From Apus apus (Eukaryota > Chordata > Aves > Apodiformes > Apodidae), in NCBI RefSeq assembly GCF_020740795.1, contig NC_067282.1, positions 180,014,274 through 180,078,273 on the forward strand: a DNA stretch of 64,000 nucleotides, in the 5' to 3' direction. This document shows, in pieces, positions 24,785 through 34,850 of the stretch. The notes below the pieces were generated by a model. It did no database searches. It worked only from the letters and a program-made list of their open reading frames with translations, and was not told the origin of the DNA. The position numbers and the translations under genes are program-made. The number at the start of each line of letters is the position of its first letter. Positions within the stretch are counted from its first letter, which is position 1.

Positions 24785-27700
24785 GTGCGCATCGGCCCGC
24801 GGCCGCGGGGACCCAGCCCGCGGGGAGCTGCGCCGGGCCGCGGAGCGGGGGGGCCGGGGTGCAGGCTGGACGGGCAGGCCGGGGCCGGCGGGGACACCGA
24901 CGGTCTCCCCTGGTCCCAGCTCCGCGTTAAGGCAGAGCTGCTTCTCGTTCCAGGTGGGCTTCGAGGATGTGATCGCGGAGCCCCAGCTAACCCACTCCTT
25001 CGACAAAGTCTGGATCTGCAGCCACGCTCTCTTTGAGCTCAGCAAGTACCTGATTTACAAGCTCCTGACCCTGGTCCTTGCCATACCCATGGCCCTGATT
25101 CTGGCGCTTGTCTTTGCGGTGCTCAGCTGGCTGCACATTTGGTAAGTGCATCTTGGTGCTCGTCGGTGCGTGGGCTCTGCAGACAGCTCAGGAAACGCTC
25201 GTGTTGATTTAGTGCCTAAATGTTGTCCACTGCCTTTTCAACCGGTAGTCGGATCGATTTACATCTGTTTTTAAAGGGAGGGAAATTAAAACGTTTGCTC
25301 TGGGATGCAGTTCCCTGCTTGTTCACACCAGCAGTCTGCCTTGTCTGTCTAAGTTCCTGAGGGCAGAGAGCCTGTTTTACCATCTGCATGGTACCTACCC
25401 CAGTGTATCCCAGCCTTGGCTGGTTTCTGGAGTAGTAGTAATGACTGCTCGGGTTTTGTTAACTGGAGTACAGACATTGTTAAAACACATGTATTTGAAA
25501 TGAAAGACCTGGACAGAAGCATTACTTACACTTGACACCTTCTCAGGGTGGTTACCTCTTCTGCTTTTTTCCGCACTGACTGAAGAGACTGTTTTGGGCC
25601 CAGCTTGCTTTTTCTTTGCTACAGCCACAAAATCTGCTGTCACAGCCTTTTGTCTGGTGCATGGCCACCTCTAAGTGCAGTGCCCCATGGCCCAGGTTCA
25701 CAGGCAAGTATAGTAGCCCTCCCAATCACAGCAAGCCTGATGTGCTTTAAACAGAATATTCTGGCAGAATATCAGGGAAAAGTACCTCGAGATCAGAAAG
25801 GCAGATGATTGTGGAGAAGGAGGAAAAGCAGTGAAAAGAACAGCTTGAGGAAAGAACTGAGAATCCACAAGGCTGCAGAGGAAGGAGTGAATGCAGGTTA
25901 CCAACATCATTCCTGCAAACCAGGAGTTTCTGTATACATGGGATTTGGGCTGTCTCATTTGACTTGGGTAACACTGGAATCACGAAGAAGTCATTAAGGA
26001 GAACAAAATACAACCCAGAAACTGGAAAACAAACTCAAAGCAATAGTAATAGATTGGTTGTCTGAACCTGTGGTTGCAGTCTTGTGGGTGCAGATTTCAG
26101 TTTTTGGAAGTGGAATGGATGTTTGTGTAGCTAACACTGTCACGAGCCACTTCAAAACCTGATTAACTTGAATTTTGGAGCATAAAGTTTGCATAACATC
26201 TTAAGGAGTTGCAGCCTAAGTTAGAGCTGCCCACCTGCTGCTCCTCTGGTCTCCCAAATTTTATGAACACTGTATAGTGTGCCCAGACTTTTAGGTCTGT
26301 CAGCTCTCTCTGTGCCATAGTGTACTGTGTGACTGCAAAAGGGCATAGTGGGCTTACAGATTTCCAGTAGTGAAATATTGATGGAAGAATTAATTGATGC
26401 TCAATTTATTAAGATTAAAGATATGTTGTGCTTCAGAATGATTGTGTATCTGGGTTTCACAGCCTGGATACACAGACATGAGTTTCACTGAACCAGGACT
26501 CAGAGGTCAGTTTCTATTTATGCAAGTGGTCCCAAGTGACTCTTTCAGGGACTGTAGGTTCTCAGTGCATCTGAAATAGGACTATCTGAATGTGCCACTT
26601 CATTTGAAAAGTTTCCCTTGACTTTCTTTGAACATACTTGCTTCCCCAACGACTTAATTTTCCTTCCCTATGTTCATTGTGTCTACAGAAGTGATCTTTC
26701 AGGTTGCTTCCTTGCATCTGGGATGGGTGTGAAAAACTAGCTCTGTCTGTACCCCCTCAGATCCCATCCAGTGCTGCCATCCAAACTCAACACCGTCTTT
26801 CTTTCCCACAACCTGGATTTGCTCCAACACAGAAGTGGAACACACAGAGACTAGGATAGCTTATCTGCAACTCTCCACATTCCAGATTTTTTGGGAGTAA
26901 GGAGTTCAGTGTTTCCGCATTTGAATTGAGTAGCGTGGGAACAACAGATCTCAGAGGCATTAGTCAGTGTTGGCATAAGGGGCCTGAATACATGGTAGTG
27001 ACTCCCATGTAGCCCCCTTGAATCTTTTTTTGTGGGTGAGAGGAAGGAGTTCCAGGTAATTCTTCAGCTGTTGAAACATCATGGGAAAACCCTGACCACA
27101 CCCTCCGACATGGCTGCCTGGAGCAGGGCTTGTCACATTCTCTGTGCCTCACTTTCCTCATCCAAACAGTGAGTTGATGATGTTGATCTGTCCCAGGGGA
27201 TCCTTTCCTGAGGGTAGATTTGTAGGTGCTTTGAGAACGTTTGGAAGTGCTCAAGCACAAAGCTCTGTTGATTGTCACACATGTTGTGACAGTTTTATCA
27301 GCATGCTAAAAATCCACAAAAGTGACTCAGCAGTCCTCATGCATGAAGGACAGCTCAGGAGCTGTGCCCCCTCCATACCTGACAGTAAATACTGGCTTTC
27401 ATCAGCAAAAAGTTTTCTAAAGAAGGAATCAAATATGTGAGACTTCATGGAAAGCAAAAAGAAAGTAAAGTAAGATGTAATAATACACTTTAATTTTTAT
27501 TTTTGCTGATATAGAAGGAACTGGATCTGTTCTCAGACTGGCTGCTTGAACCACAGTCCAGTTTTACACTACCTGGAAAAAGGTACTGATGAACTGAAAC
27601 TGTGCCAGCAAGCAGGTTGGTGACAAGCCAGTTCAAGGGTGGCTACTTCTCCACATTTCTTCTCTTTTACCAATGGCTGTTATTCTCACCAGAGATTGTG

Positions 27701-30700
27701 GAAGTTGTCAAGACTGAGTTTTAATATCTTTCTGGGAATATCTGAGCAAGCTTTTAAACATCACCTTAGATTGAGGCTGTTAAGGTTATTGATTTTTAAA
27801 GATGAGCAGAACACTGCCAGTTTTTCAGGCAGCACATAGAAAATTTTCTTTATTATAGATCAGGGACTGATTGTTGTTCCAAGCCACATGTTTGTCACTT
27901 CTTGGACATTAACACTTGAATCTCATATATGCTTTGTTGTAGTCTTGTCTGAATAGTGTTCTTGTATTTTGTGTATTTATGCTGAGAATCAGTGCTTCAT
28001 TTGACAATCCATATCTTGGGTTTTGGGTCTGAGATGGGCTCTAAAGCACAAGAACTCAGCCAGAGCAGCAGGTACTTAAAGCTTCTCTCAGCTTGAACTT
28101 CCATACACAGTGCTAAGATGTAGCCAGGGATTCATATGCAGAGTAGATAAGGATTTGTGTCATCTCTTACCTCATTCTCCACAACCCAGTTTACAAAACT
28201 TATTGCTATCATACTCAACCCCCAAAACATCTCCGTACTGACTGTCTGAAATCAAAAGAAATTACAGTACAGCTATGTTGTGAAGACCCAATTTAGGATC
28301 TTGTGTTGCCCTGATGTCTCTTCGTTCATGTCCAGTGGATATCCCTTGGCTTCTGATGAGGAAGTAGGTGGATGTTGTCTTGCTTTCTTTTTAGTTTTTT
28401 ATTTTCCAGTCTACCCAGGCCCTGGGATATATAGTGTTTGGTTTTGATGCACTTCATATACTATGTATGTGTCCTGGAAGACTTTGGTGGTTATCTCCAA
28501 GTCATGAATATCCAAAAGGTTAGTGGGACTCAACAAGAAGCTCTGCAACTGCTAGGTAATATTTAGCAGTCTGTTCACAATGCGTGTTTGTATTTTACAG
28601 CCATGCAAGACTTTTAGTTCACAATCATGATGTAGTACATGTGCATACTTTCAATTAGGTAGTTTAACCACTGAATGGTATAGCATTTAAAAAATAGCAT
28701 TAAGACATATCTGAGATTCCATTTTGAAAACCTTTACAGGAGAAGATGTGATTCTTCACTTAGAAGCAGGAATCTGAATTAATATTGAATGACGACTCCG
28801 CCCAACTCTGAAAAGTTGAGCTGCTTTGAACTGAAAATACCTCTGTCAGTGGGAATTAAATTGTGCTCAGCCATTTCCAAGAGGAGTTTAGTTCTCAATA
28901 AAGTTCCCTCAGTGGTTGGCAGAAGAAAAGTAATGTAATCAAATGTAGGAAAGGTTGTTGGGTATAATTTTGTAGATGTTATGTCTTGAACAGAAAGAAG
29001 AGAGGATAGGATAGGATAGGATAGGATAGGATAGGATAGGATAGGATAGGATAGGATAGGATAGGATAGGATAGGATGGAAAAAAAATGAGTAATTTTGT
29101 CTTTTCAGTTCAACAGTTCCCAAAAGAGGTGGTTCCTTCTGTTTAGTGAAAGGATGGGTATTTTATGATGTATAGACATAGCAAGATTCAATGAGAGGTC
29201 AAATAGATTGTTGAAATGCCTTGGGTACACTTCAGCTAAATTCATCAGAGCTTTGATTTTCTTCATAGAATCATAGAATGGTTTGAGTTGGAACGGACCT
29301 TAAAGATCATCTAATTCCAAGCTCCCTGCATGGACAGGGTCATCTCCCACTAGATCAGGTTGCTCAAAGCCCCATCCAACCTGCCCTTGAACACTTCCAG
29401 GGATGGGACTTCCACAGCTTCCCTGGGCAACCTGTTCCAGTGTCTCACCATCCTCAAATTAAAGAATTTCATCCTAATGTCTAATCTAAATCTCCCCTCT
29501 TCCAGTTTTGATCCATTACCTCTTGTACTCTCAATACAAGCTCTTGTAAAAAGTCCCTCCCCAACTTTCCTGTAGGCTCCCTTCATGCACTGGAAAACTG
29601 CTGTATTCCCAATGCTGTATTCCCATGTGGTGAGACCAAGAGTACCAGTATTGCAGAAAATGATGATATATGTCTTGATGCCGACTTTCCTTCCACTGTA
29701 AGATGTTACTCAAGGAGTGACCATCTCTGTGAATAGAAGTGCAGGCTGGGGTAAACCCACAGGGATGGGAGTATGTATTAATGTTTATCTAACAGGTTAC
29801 AAACCCAAATACATGGCATCTAATGGTGCTTGGTTATTTTAAGTGTGCCTGGTTATTCCAAGGAAGTCACATTGTACCTTCTGATGATTTGGGAATGCCA
29901 CATGGTAGGATAACATATCCAATGCAGAGCAGGATGCGTACTTAGATACACGTAGATACATATATAGACAGACTCATATATTTAAAGTTAGAAAGTACCT
30001 TTTACTCCTCTCTTGACTATAAAGGATTTTCTTCTCAGAGGAAGGCTGTTTGATTAATTGCTGTCCAAGTAGACTGACTTTTATTTTAAAATTGAAAGTT
30101 ATTTACATTAGTTAGCTGTGGTTGCTGAAGTGTTTCACAAATGGTCCTACAGAGTTACCCTAAGTTGTTTTTTCACATGCATTTACCATAAAATCAGATA
30201 GCAGGTGTTAACAGATTATAAAATGTTACCAAAACATTGTATATATTTGTTGTATTTAATGTTCTCAAAAGAGGTTGATTTCTGGTACTGTGTGAATGAC
30301 CTCTACAGACATTGCAAGTAGTATGAGCGCTGCTTTTCCAGCCGTCCCTAATGAAATCCTTGTGATTCACTATATCTTTATTTGAAAATTCTACTTAGTG
30401 TGGTATTTTTTTAGTTTATATTTGGTGTGATTTTGACAATGGAGGATCCAATAGAAATGTCAGCTTTTCTGCTTCTCTGCAGTTCAGTTAGGCTTACAAA
30501 AAATGCAGGATGAATTAATTTTAGATTGCAGCAAAGGAACAGTGACATAAACTAACTGAAATGCAAAAGAGGTGAAGTTAACAAAAGCTGAATAGCCATT
30601 TCTGGTGTTTTCTCTGCGTTGCTTGGAGAAATACCAGGTTTTTTTCCCTTTGCATTACTGATGTTTATCAACTGTATTCTAACATGTGAAGCCCTAATTT

Positions 30701-32650
30701 TATTCTCTAGAAACTATTTTATATGCAGTGATATTATAGGTGGTTATAAAACACATAGTTTATTGAGTTCATTTTAAAACCAGATGCATATTATTCCAGT
30801 AACACTCACAGTTCTATATGCTGTGTATATTACTAGCTGTTTCAGCAGAGACAAAAGAAGAGAAGGTTTTAGAAAAACTATTCTTGTGTAAATCCATCTG
30901 GGTTAGCTTAGAGTGCAACATAGACACACTAGTACATGGCTTGCATTGTATGATAAAAGCTGAGAATCTGGTTAGGCAAACATTGAAAATTATTCATTTT
31001 GACTCTTTACATTTCTAAGCTACAGCTTTTTAAAAATATACAATGTTTTTTCTACTTTGTACTGAGCAGTACTCATTGGGAATACACAAACTTGCAATAC
31101 AGACTCATGATGAACTAGAAAATTGAATCTTTCCTGTCATTCCAACCAAAGTCAATGAGAGTTCTGCAAAGGAATTGCATGGACACCAAGACTAGGATAT
31201 TATATGTTGAAAGCAAGAACAAACTAGAATGGATAATCTTGATAAAGAGCTTCTTCTACCTAACTTAGGAAATAAATGTGTTTTATATGGCACAGAGGTT
31301 TTATAAAAACCTTGCTCTAGTACCACTTCAGTATTACATAAATTATTTACACATTTAATTTGTTTGCATCCAAATAGGAATGTCCAGCTTAATGAAATGA
31401 CATGGGGTTTTGGCCAGTAAATTATTAAAACAGGAGAATAACTTGAAATAGTGTGGTCAGTTATCATGTATCCACTGACCCCCCTGAGCTACCCGTATGT
31501 GCTCTTCTGGCTCATTCTATTTTTAGTATGCTTAGCTTAAGCCACCACTAATGACATTGCTTTGGAAGTGGGACATATGGAGAGCATCCTCACATGGTTC
31601 CTAGTGCTCAAGAGATGGAAGCACAATACTTTCAAGTATGGACTCTAAGTGAATTAAAAAAATCTTTCCCCTGACCAGGAGTTATGACCTTATTCTACTG
31701 TAGTTTCTCATCCACAATTAAAAAACTCTCCAGCATCAGCAAGATCCCATTTTTCTGAGGTTCAGCATGTGTCTGTACTATGCTAATCCAATCTAACTGG
31801 ATATTGCTTTACTGTTTCTGTTTTATTGTAGCACTTGTAACAGCCAGTTAGGTTGGTCGAATGAGGCAGGAATGGCAACATGCACGTGGCCTCTGTGTTT
31901 GTATGTGTGTGTGAGAGAGAGAGAGACAGAGAGGGATAAAAGAAACACTAGAAGGGACTGCAGAGCAAAACCAGGTTTTAAAGAGTGTTATTACCAGCAC
32001 TGGATCAAACTGGGGAATGTAGCATTTCTGTTAAGGAGCAAAAACCCACACTCAGATAGGCCCTCTGCTCCTCAGCCACAGTGGGGTGGCACCAAGGCTG
32101 CAGCCTACAACATGTACCAGCCCTTCCAGCAGCATGGGGAGAACAGCAAAAGTTCACCCCTGTAAAATGCATATCCAAAAGTTAGCTCAGCATTGCCAAT
32201 TAAGAAGAAGCAGAGCCATGATGAAAAGGAAGCTGGCCTCTGCTGTCCTCTGCGTTGCACGCAAGTGATCCTGGCCAGAGGGGCACATGCATTATGGTGC
32301 TTCTGCATGTGCAGGTGTGAGGCTGTGAAGGAACAAAATGGATGGAGAATGAGTGCAAGAGTATAAAATCAACTTGTTTAAAGATTTAGTTAGAAAATCA
32401 CTTCCTCTTCCATAAGATCTCACACTTGTGCTTGGTTATTCTGATTTCCCTGTGCTATAGCAGCGGCCGTCTTCAAATCTTCCATTTTCTCTTTTACAGG
32501 ATTGTGATGCCTTTTGTGAAAACCTGTCTCATGGTCTTGCCTTCAGTGCAGATTCTATGGAAGAGCCTCACAGATGTTTGCATCCTACCACTGTTTCAGA
32601 GCATCAGCCGATGCTTTGCCATGGTTAATATACGCCTGGACCAAGAGTAA
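24635..32650 (+). CDS. CAV2: caveolin-2 gene, coding span (three exons)
   Basis: Joining 24635-24784, 24954-25141 and 32500-32650 gives a 162-residue protein, the same length as human caveolin-2, with no frameshift or internal stop. Both introns are GT-AG, phase 0 and phase 2. Caveolin-2 is a hairpin-inserted membrane protein of Golgi, plasma membrane and lipid droplets. It hetero-oligomerises with caveolin-1, on which it usually depends for stability and export to caveolae. Visible elements are the N-terminal MGLETEKAD, the signature FEDVIAEP (residues 53-60), the scaffolding-like segment [20 protein letters not shown] (67-86), a hydrophobic hairpin at about 87-107 with a central Pro95, and an amphipathic C-terminus. 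CAV1 follows about 8.6 kb downstream on the same strand. Compared with human, the tyrosines at 19 and 27 are replaced by Phe and Leu. Confidence 0.97.
24785..24953 (+). other. CAV2: CAV2 intron 1 (169 bp)
   Basis: A short GT-AG intron, phase 0, wholly inside the CpG island. The frame stays open well into the intron, so retention would first add a GC-encoded tail. The polypyrimidine tract before the acceptor (CTTCTCGTTCCAG) is modest. Confidence 0.93.
24954..25141 (+). CDS. CAV2: caveolin-2 exon 2
   Basis: Encodes residues 51-112 and two bases of Trp113. It carries the family signature FEDVIAEP, the conserved [16 protein letters not shown] run, and the intramembrane hairpin rich in Leu, Ala and Ile with Pro95. 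The donor is TG|GTAAGT, an optimal consensus, so translation must continue at the exon 3 acceptor because unspliced reading hits TAA at once. Residue 109, a Cys in mammalian caveolin-2 reported to be palmitoylated, is Trp here. Confidence 0.97.
29003..29077. repeat. (AGGAT)15 pentanucleotide microsatellite
   Basis: Seventy-five bases are fifteen uninterrupted AGGAT units within CAV2 intron 2. On the opposite strand this produces an apparent repetitive peptide (Ile-Leu-Ser-Tyr-Pro units), an artefact of the repeat. Confidence 0.97.
29264..29602 (-). mobile_element. CR1 LINE 3' fragment with remnant of the reverse transcriptase C-terminus, antisense to CAV2
   Basis: The left edge CATAGAATCATAGAATGG and the following GTTTGAGTTGGAACGGACC are the reverse complement of the CR1 3' terminus. 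On the - strand an open frame (29350-29586) still reads the end of the CR1 polyprotein, with the recognisable run [20 protein letters not shown] followed by [12 protein letters not shown]. An open C-terminal frame suggests a relatively young copy. It is 5'-truncated and cannot be autonomous. The right limit is approximate. Confidence 0.94.
32500..32650 (+). CDS. CAV2: caveolin-2 exon 3 (coding part)
   Basis: Starts with the last base of the Trp113 codon after a TTTTACAG acceptor and encodes [17 protein letters not shown] and the rest through LDQE, then TAA at 32648-32650. Cys122 is kept within PFVKTCLM. Position 145, a Cys in mammals, is Phe, while a Cys appears at 140. The end after residue 162 matches the human length. 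Confidence 0.97.
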
Positions 32651-34850
32651 ACGTCAGGGATGTGACGCTGCTGTAGTAGTAGCTGGTGTTACACCTCTTT
32701 GCTAACCTAACATACAAGCACTTATCATTCATTCCAAACTGTAAAATTACGATGGCTGGTTTAAGTGGGAACTTGCTATTTTTTCTAAAACTCATCTGTT
32801 TTCAGGGAGAACAGTTTAATAAGTCGGCAGTTTTCACAGCTCACTGTTTTAACAACAGAGTGAACACCAAGTACGTTGGCAACACTTTATTTTAATGGTA
32901 CGTGAATTGCTAGATTGCAGAAGAATTCTCATGGAGGTTTAACAGCCACTGCAGTGATAATGACTGGTGTTACTACTATAAATATTTAATCAGGCTCTGA
33001 TACCTTAGGTGAAACCAATCTCTAGAGTTTCCCATTGACTTTACTGGCAGTCCACCAGGGATCATTTTTGGCCCTCACTATGCAGAATTATTAACTCAGT
33101 CCTTTGCTATTGGCAGTTAAAATGAACTGTTGTGTAATTCTTCTGTATTGGAGAGGAAAAGCTCTTTGGAAGTTTATTCCTTAAAATAAGGTGTTAGCTA
33201 ATGATTTGGAACATCGGGTAATGAGCTAATGGTCTAACGAAAGGTATCCCTGCCCGTGCAGGGGGGTTGGAACTAGATGATCTTTAAGGTCCCTTCTAAC
33301 CCAAATCATTGTATAATTCTGTGATTCTAATCTGTATATTTTATTTAATAAGATATTAACTTTGATGTATATTTTGTACCTTTGTAAATGGCACTTGATC
33401 AGTTTTCTTTGAAGCATTATTTCTGTAGTATTTGAATTCTAACCAACTTACTAGGCAGCAAGAGTGAGACACTGCAAAGAATGCCTTCAGAAAATGAAAA
33501 TTTCCGTTTCTAAATTACGTAGATTTTGATGTGTTACCGTGCAATTCCAGTATATTAATTATATATTGTTGCCCATAAAAGCAAAGATTACAAGTGTTTT
33601 CATACAAGACTATTGAAAGAGCTGGAAATATCTGTTTATGAGAAATGTTTTTTATTAAAAATGGGGTGTATTAAATGCAACCCTGCCTATTTCTGTGTAT
33701 AATCTGTGCAAATATTGTGATATTTTAAATTATAAACACTACACTAGCACTTTACCTAGGTAGAAAGCTCTTACAGAAGGCAAATGAGAGTAACTGGTAT
33801 CCTTCCCTAATTCCCCTCAACTATTGACTCTCCATGTTGCTTATTTGCTACTTTAAATTTCCACTTTAAAGCCTAACCCATAAAAAAGTTCTTGCTTCTG
33901 CATCTAATATGGCTTTGTAAACCAGAATAACAGAACATATGCAGAGGTACATTAAAATTACATTAGCCTTCTGATGGGCTTATGTTCTGCTTTCTTTAAA
34001 CACAGCTGAAAAGTTGCAATTGTAAAATGTTTGTACGATTTAGAATGTTATTTTCTAAAATTATTTCACATATTTATCAAACAAGAGATAGAATATATAT
34101 ATATGAATAATAAAATTTTAGCTTTTTTCTATTTTCAACTTCATTTTTTCAGGTTTTTCAACTTTTAAAAAGCTCTAAATAAACATATATATGCTGAACA
34201 AACAGCATAGAATACTATGCAGTTCTTCCAAAACATGGGAGAGGTAAAATAAATGCTGATCATCAATATGGTTCCACTGTCATTAACTGCATTTAACTTA
34301 TTTATAGTAGAAAATTATGTATCTCTGTGGATAACTACGCCCAGGCAGAATTGCTTTCTCTGAAGCAGGTCTTTCTGTGTGGAATTTTGGCTATGCTCTT
34401 TTTAGGGGCGCATGCTTTATTTACAGATGAGCTGCTGACTTTTCTTGCTTATTGGCCTGCAGAAGCTAGCTGACACTGTATATTCTTTGTACAATGAGAA
34501 CACCTTTGTACGTTAAAAAACACTTTTACCATTTGTGTCATTTAGAGAGGGATTCATATGGCTTTTCAAAACTGGATATTAATTATTAGTACCCATGGAA
34601 ACTTCTCTTGAGTCTTCTGCAAAAAGTTAGCTCACTGTTCAGATGTGCTCTTCAAGATACCTTTGTTATGTTAAAAACTGAAAGATCTCTTTTGAAAATA
34701 ATAAATGGTCACGCTAGACGAATTCTTTTGAGTTATTTTCTTTTACAGCATCCAAGGATTTCTACAAAGCTTTTTTCCACAGAAAAATATGCCCATGATG
34801 AATTCATTTTAAAAACAAAATAATAAAGGAAATCAATCAGTACTAATCCT
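32651..34850 (+). other. CAV2: probable CAV2 3' UTR, end uncertain
   Basis: Non-coding sequence after the stop codon. Candidate AATAAA signals lie at 34109, 34178, 34248 and 34822, so a UTR of about 1.5-2.2 kb is likely, but I cannot tell which signal is used. A CR1 fragment lies inside (33223-33330). Confidence 0.5.
33223..33330 (+). mobile_element. short CR1 3' fragment in the CAV2 3' UTR region
   Basis: Only the last 100 or so bases of CR1 remain: a GAGCTAATGGTCTAACG-like junction, then GGGGGGTTGGAACTAGATGA, GGTCCCTTCTAACCC and the terminal ATTCTGTGATTCT. It lies in sense orientation about 570 bases after the CAV2 stop. Confidence 0.92.

Larger units (their letters stand above)
24250..24990 (+). 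promoter_or_regulatory. CAV2: CpG island and promoter region of CAV2
   Basis: Base composition switches abruptly from AT-rich to very GC-rich with dense CpG, spanning the presumed promoter, exon 1, intron 1 and the start of exon 2. GC-box-like cores (GGGCGG or its complement) and GGGCC runs are present. No TATA box is visible close to the CAV2 ATG, as expected of a dispersed CpG-island promoter. The transcription start cannot be set from sequence alone. Confidence 0.8.
25142..32499 (+). other. CAV2: CAV2 intron 2 (7358 bp)
   Basis: A phase 2 intron from GTAAGT at 25142 to CTTTTACAG at 32499. It holds an (AGGAT)15 microsatellite, an antisense CR1 copy and a small GT/GA-rich patch near 31905-31932. 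I recognise no nested gene. Short open frames on either strand have no family resemblance apart from the CR1 piece. Confidence 0.93.

Noticed and set aside
24248-25045. Long - strand open frame (265 codons) and other overlapping frames across the CAV2 CpG island
   Set aside because: GC-rich DNA has few stops in any frame. The translation is Arg/Pro/Gly-rich without domains and is antisense to the verified CAV2 exons.
28779-29123. - strand frame with a repeated Ile-Leu-Ser-Tyr-Pro peptide
   Set aside because: It is simply the translation of the (AGGAT)15 microsatellite, with no coding support on either side.
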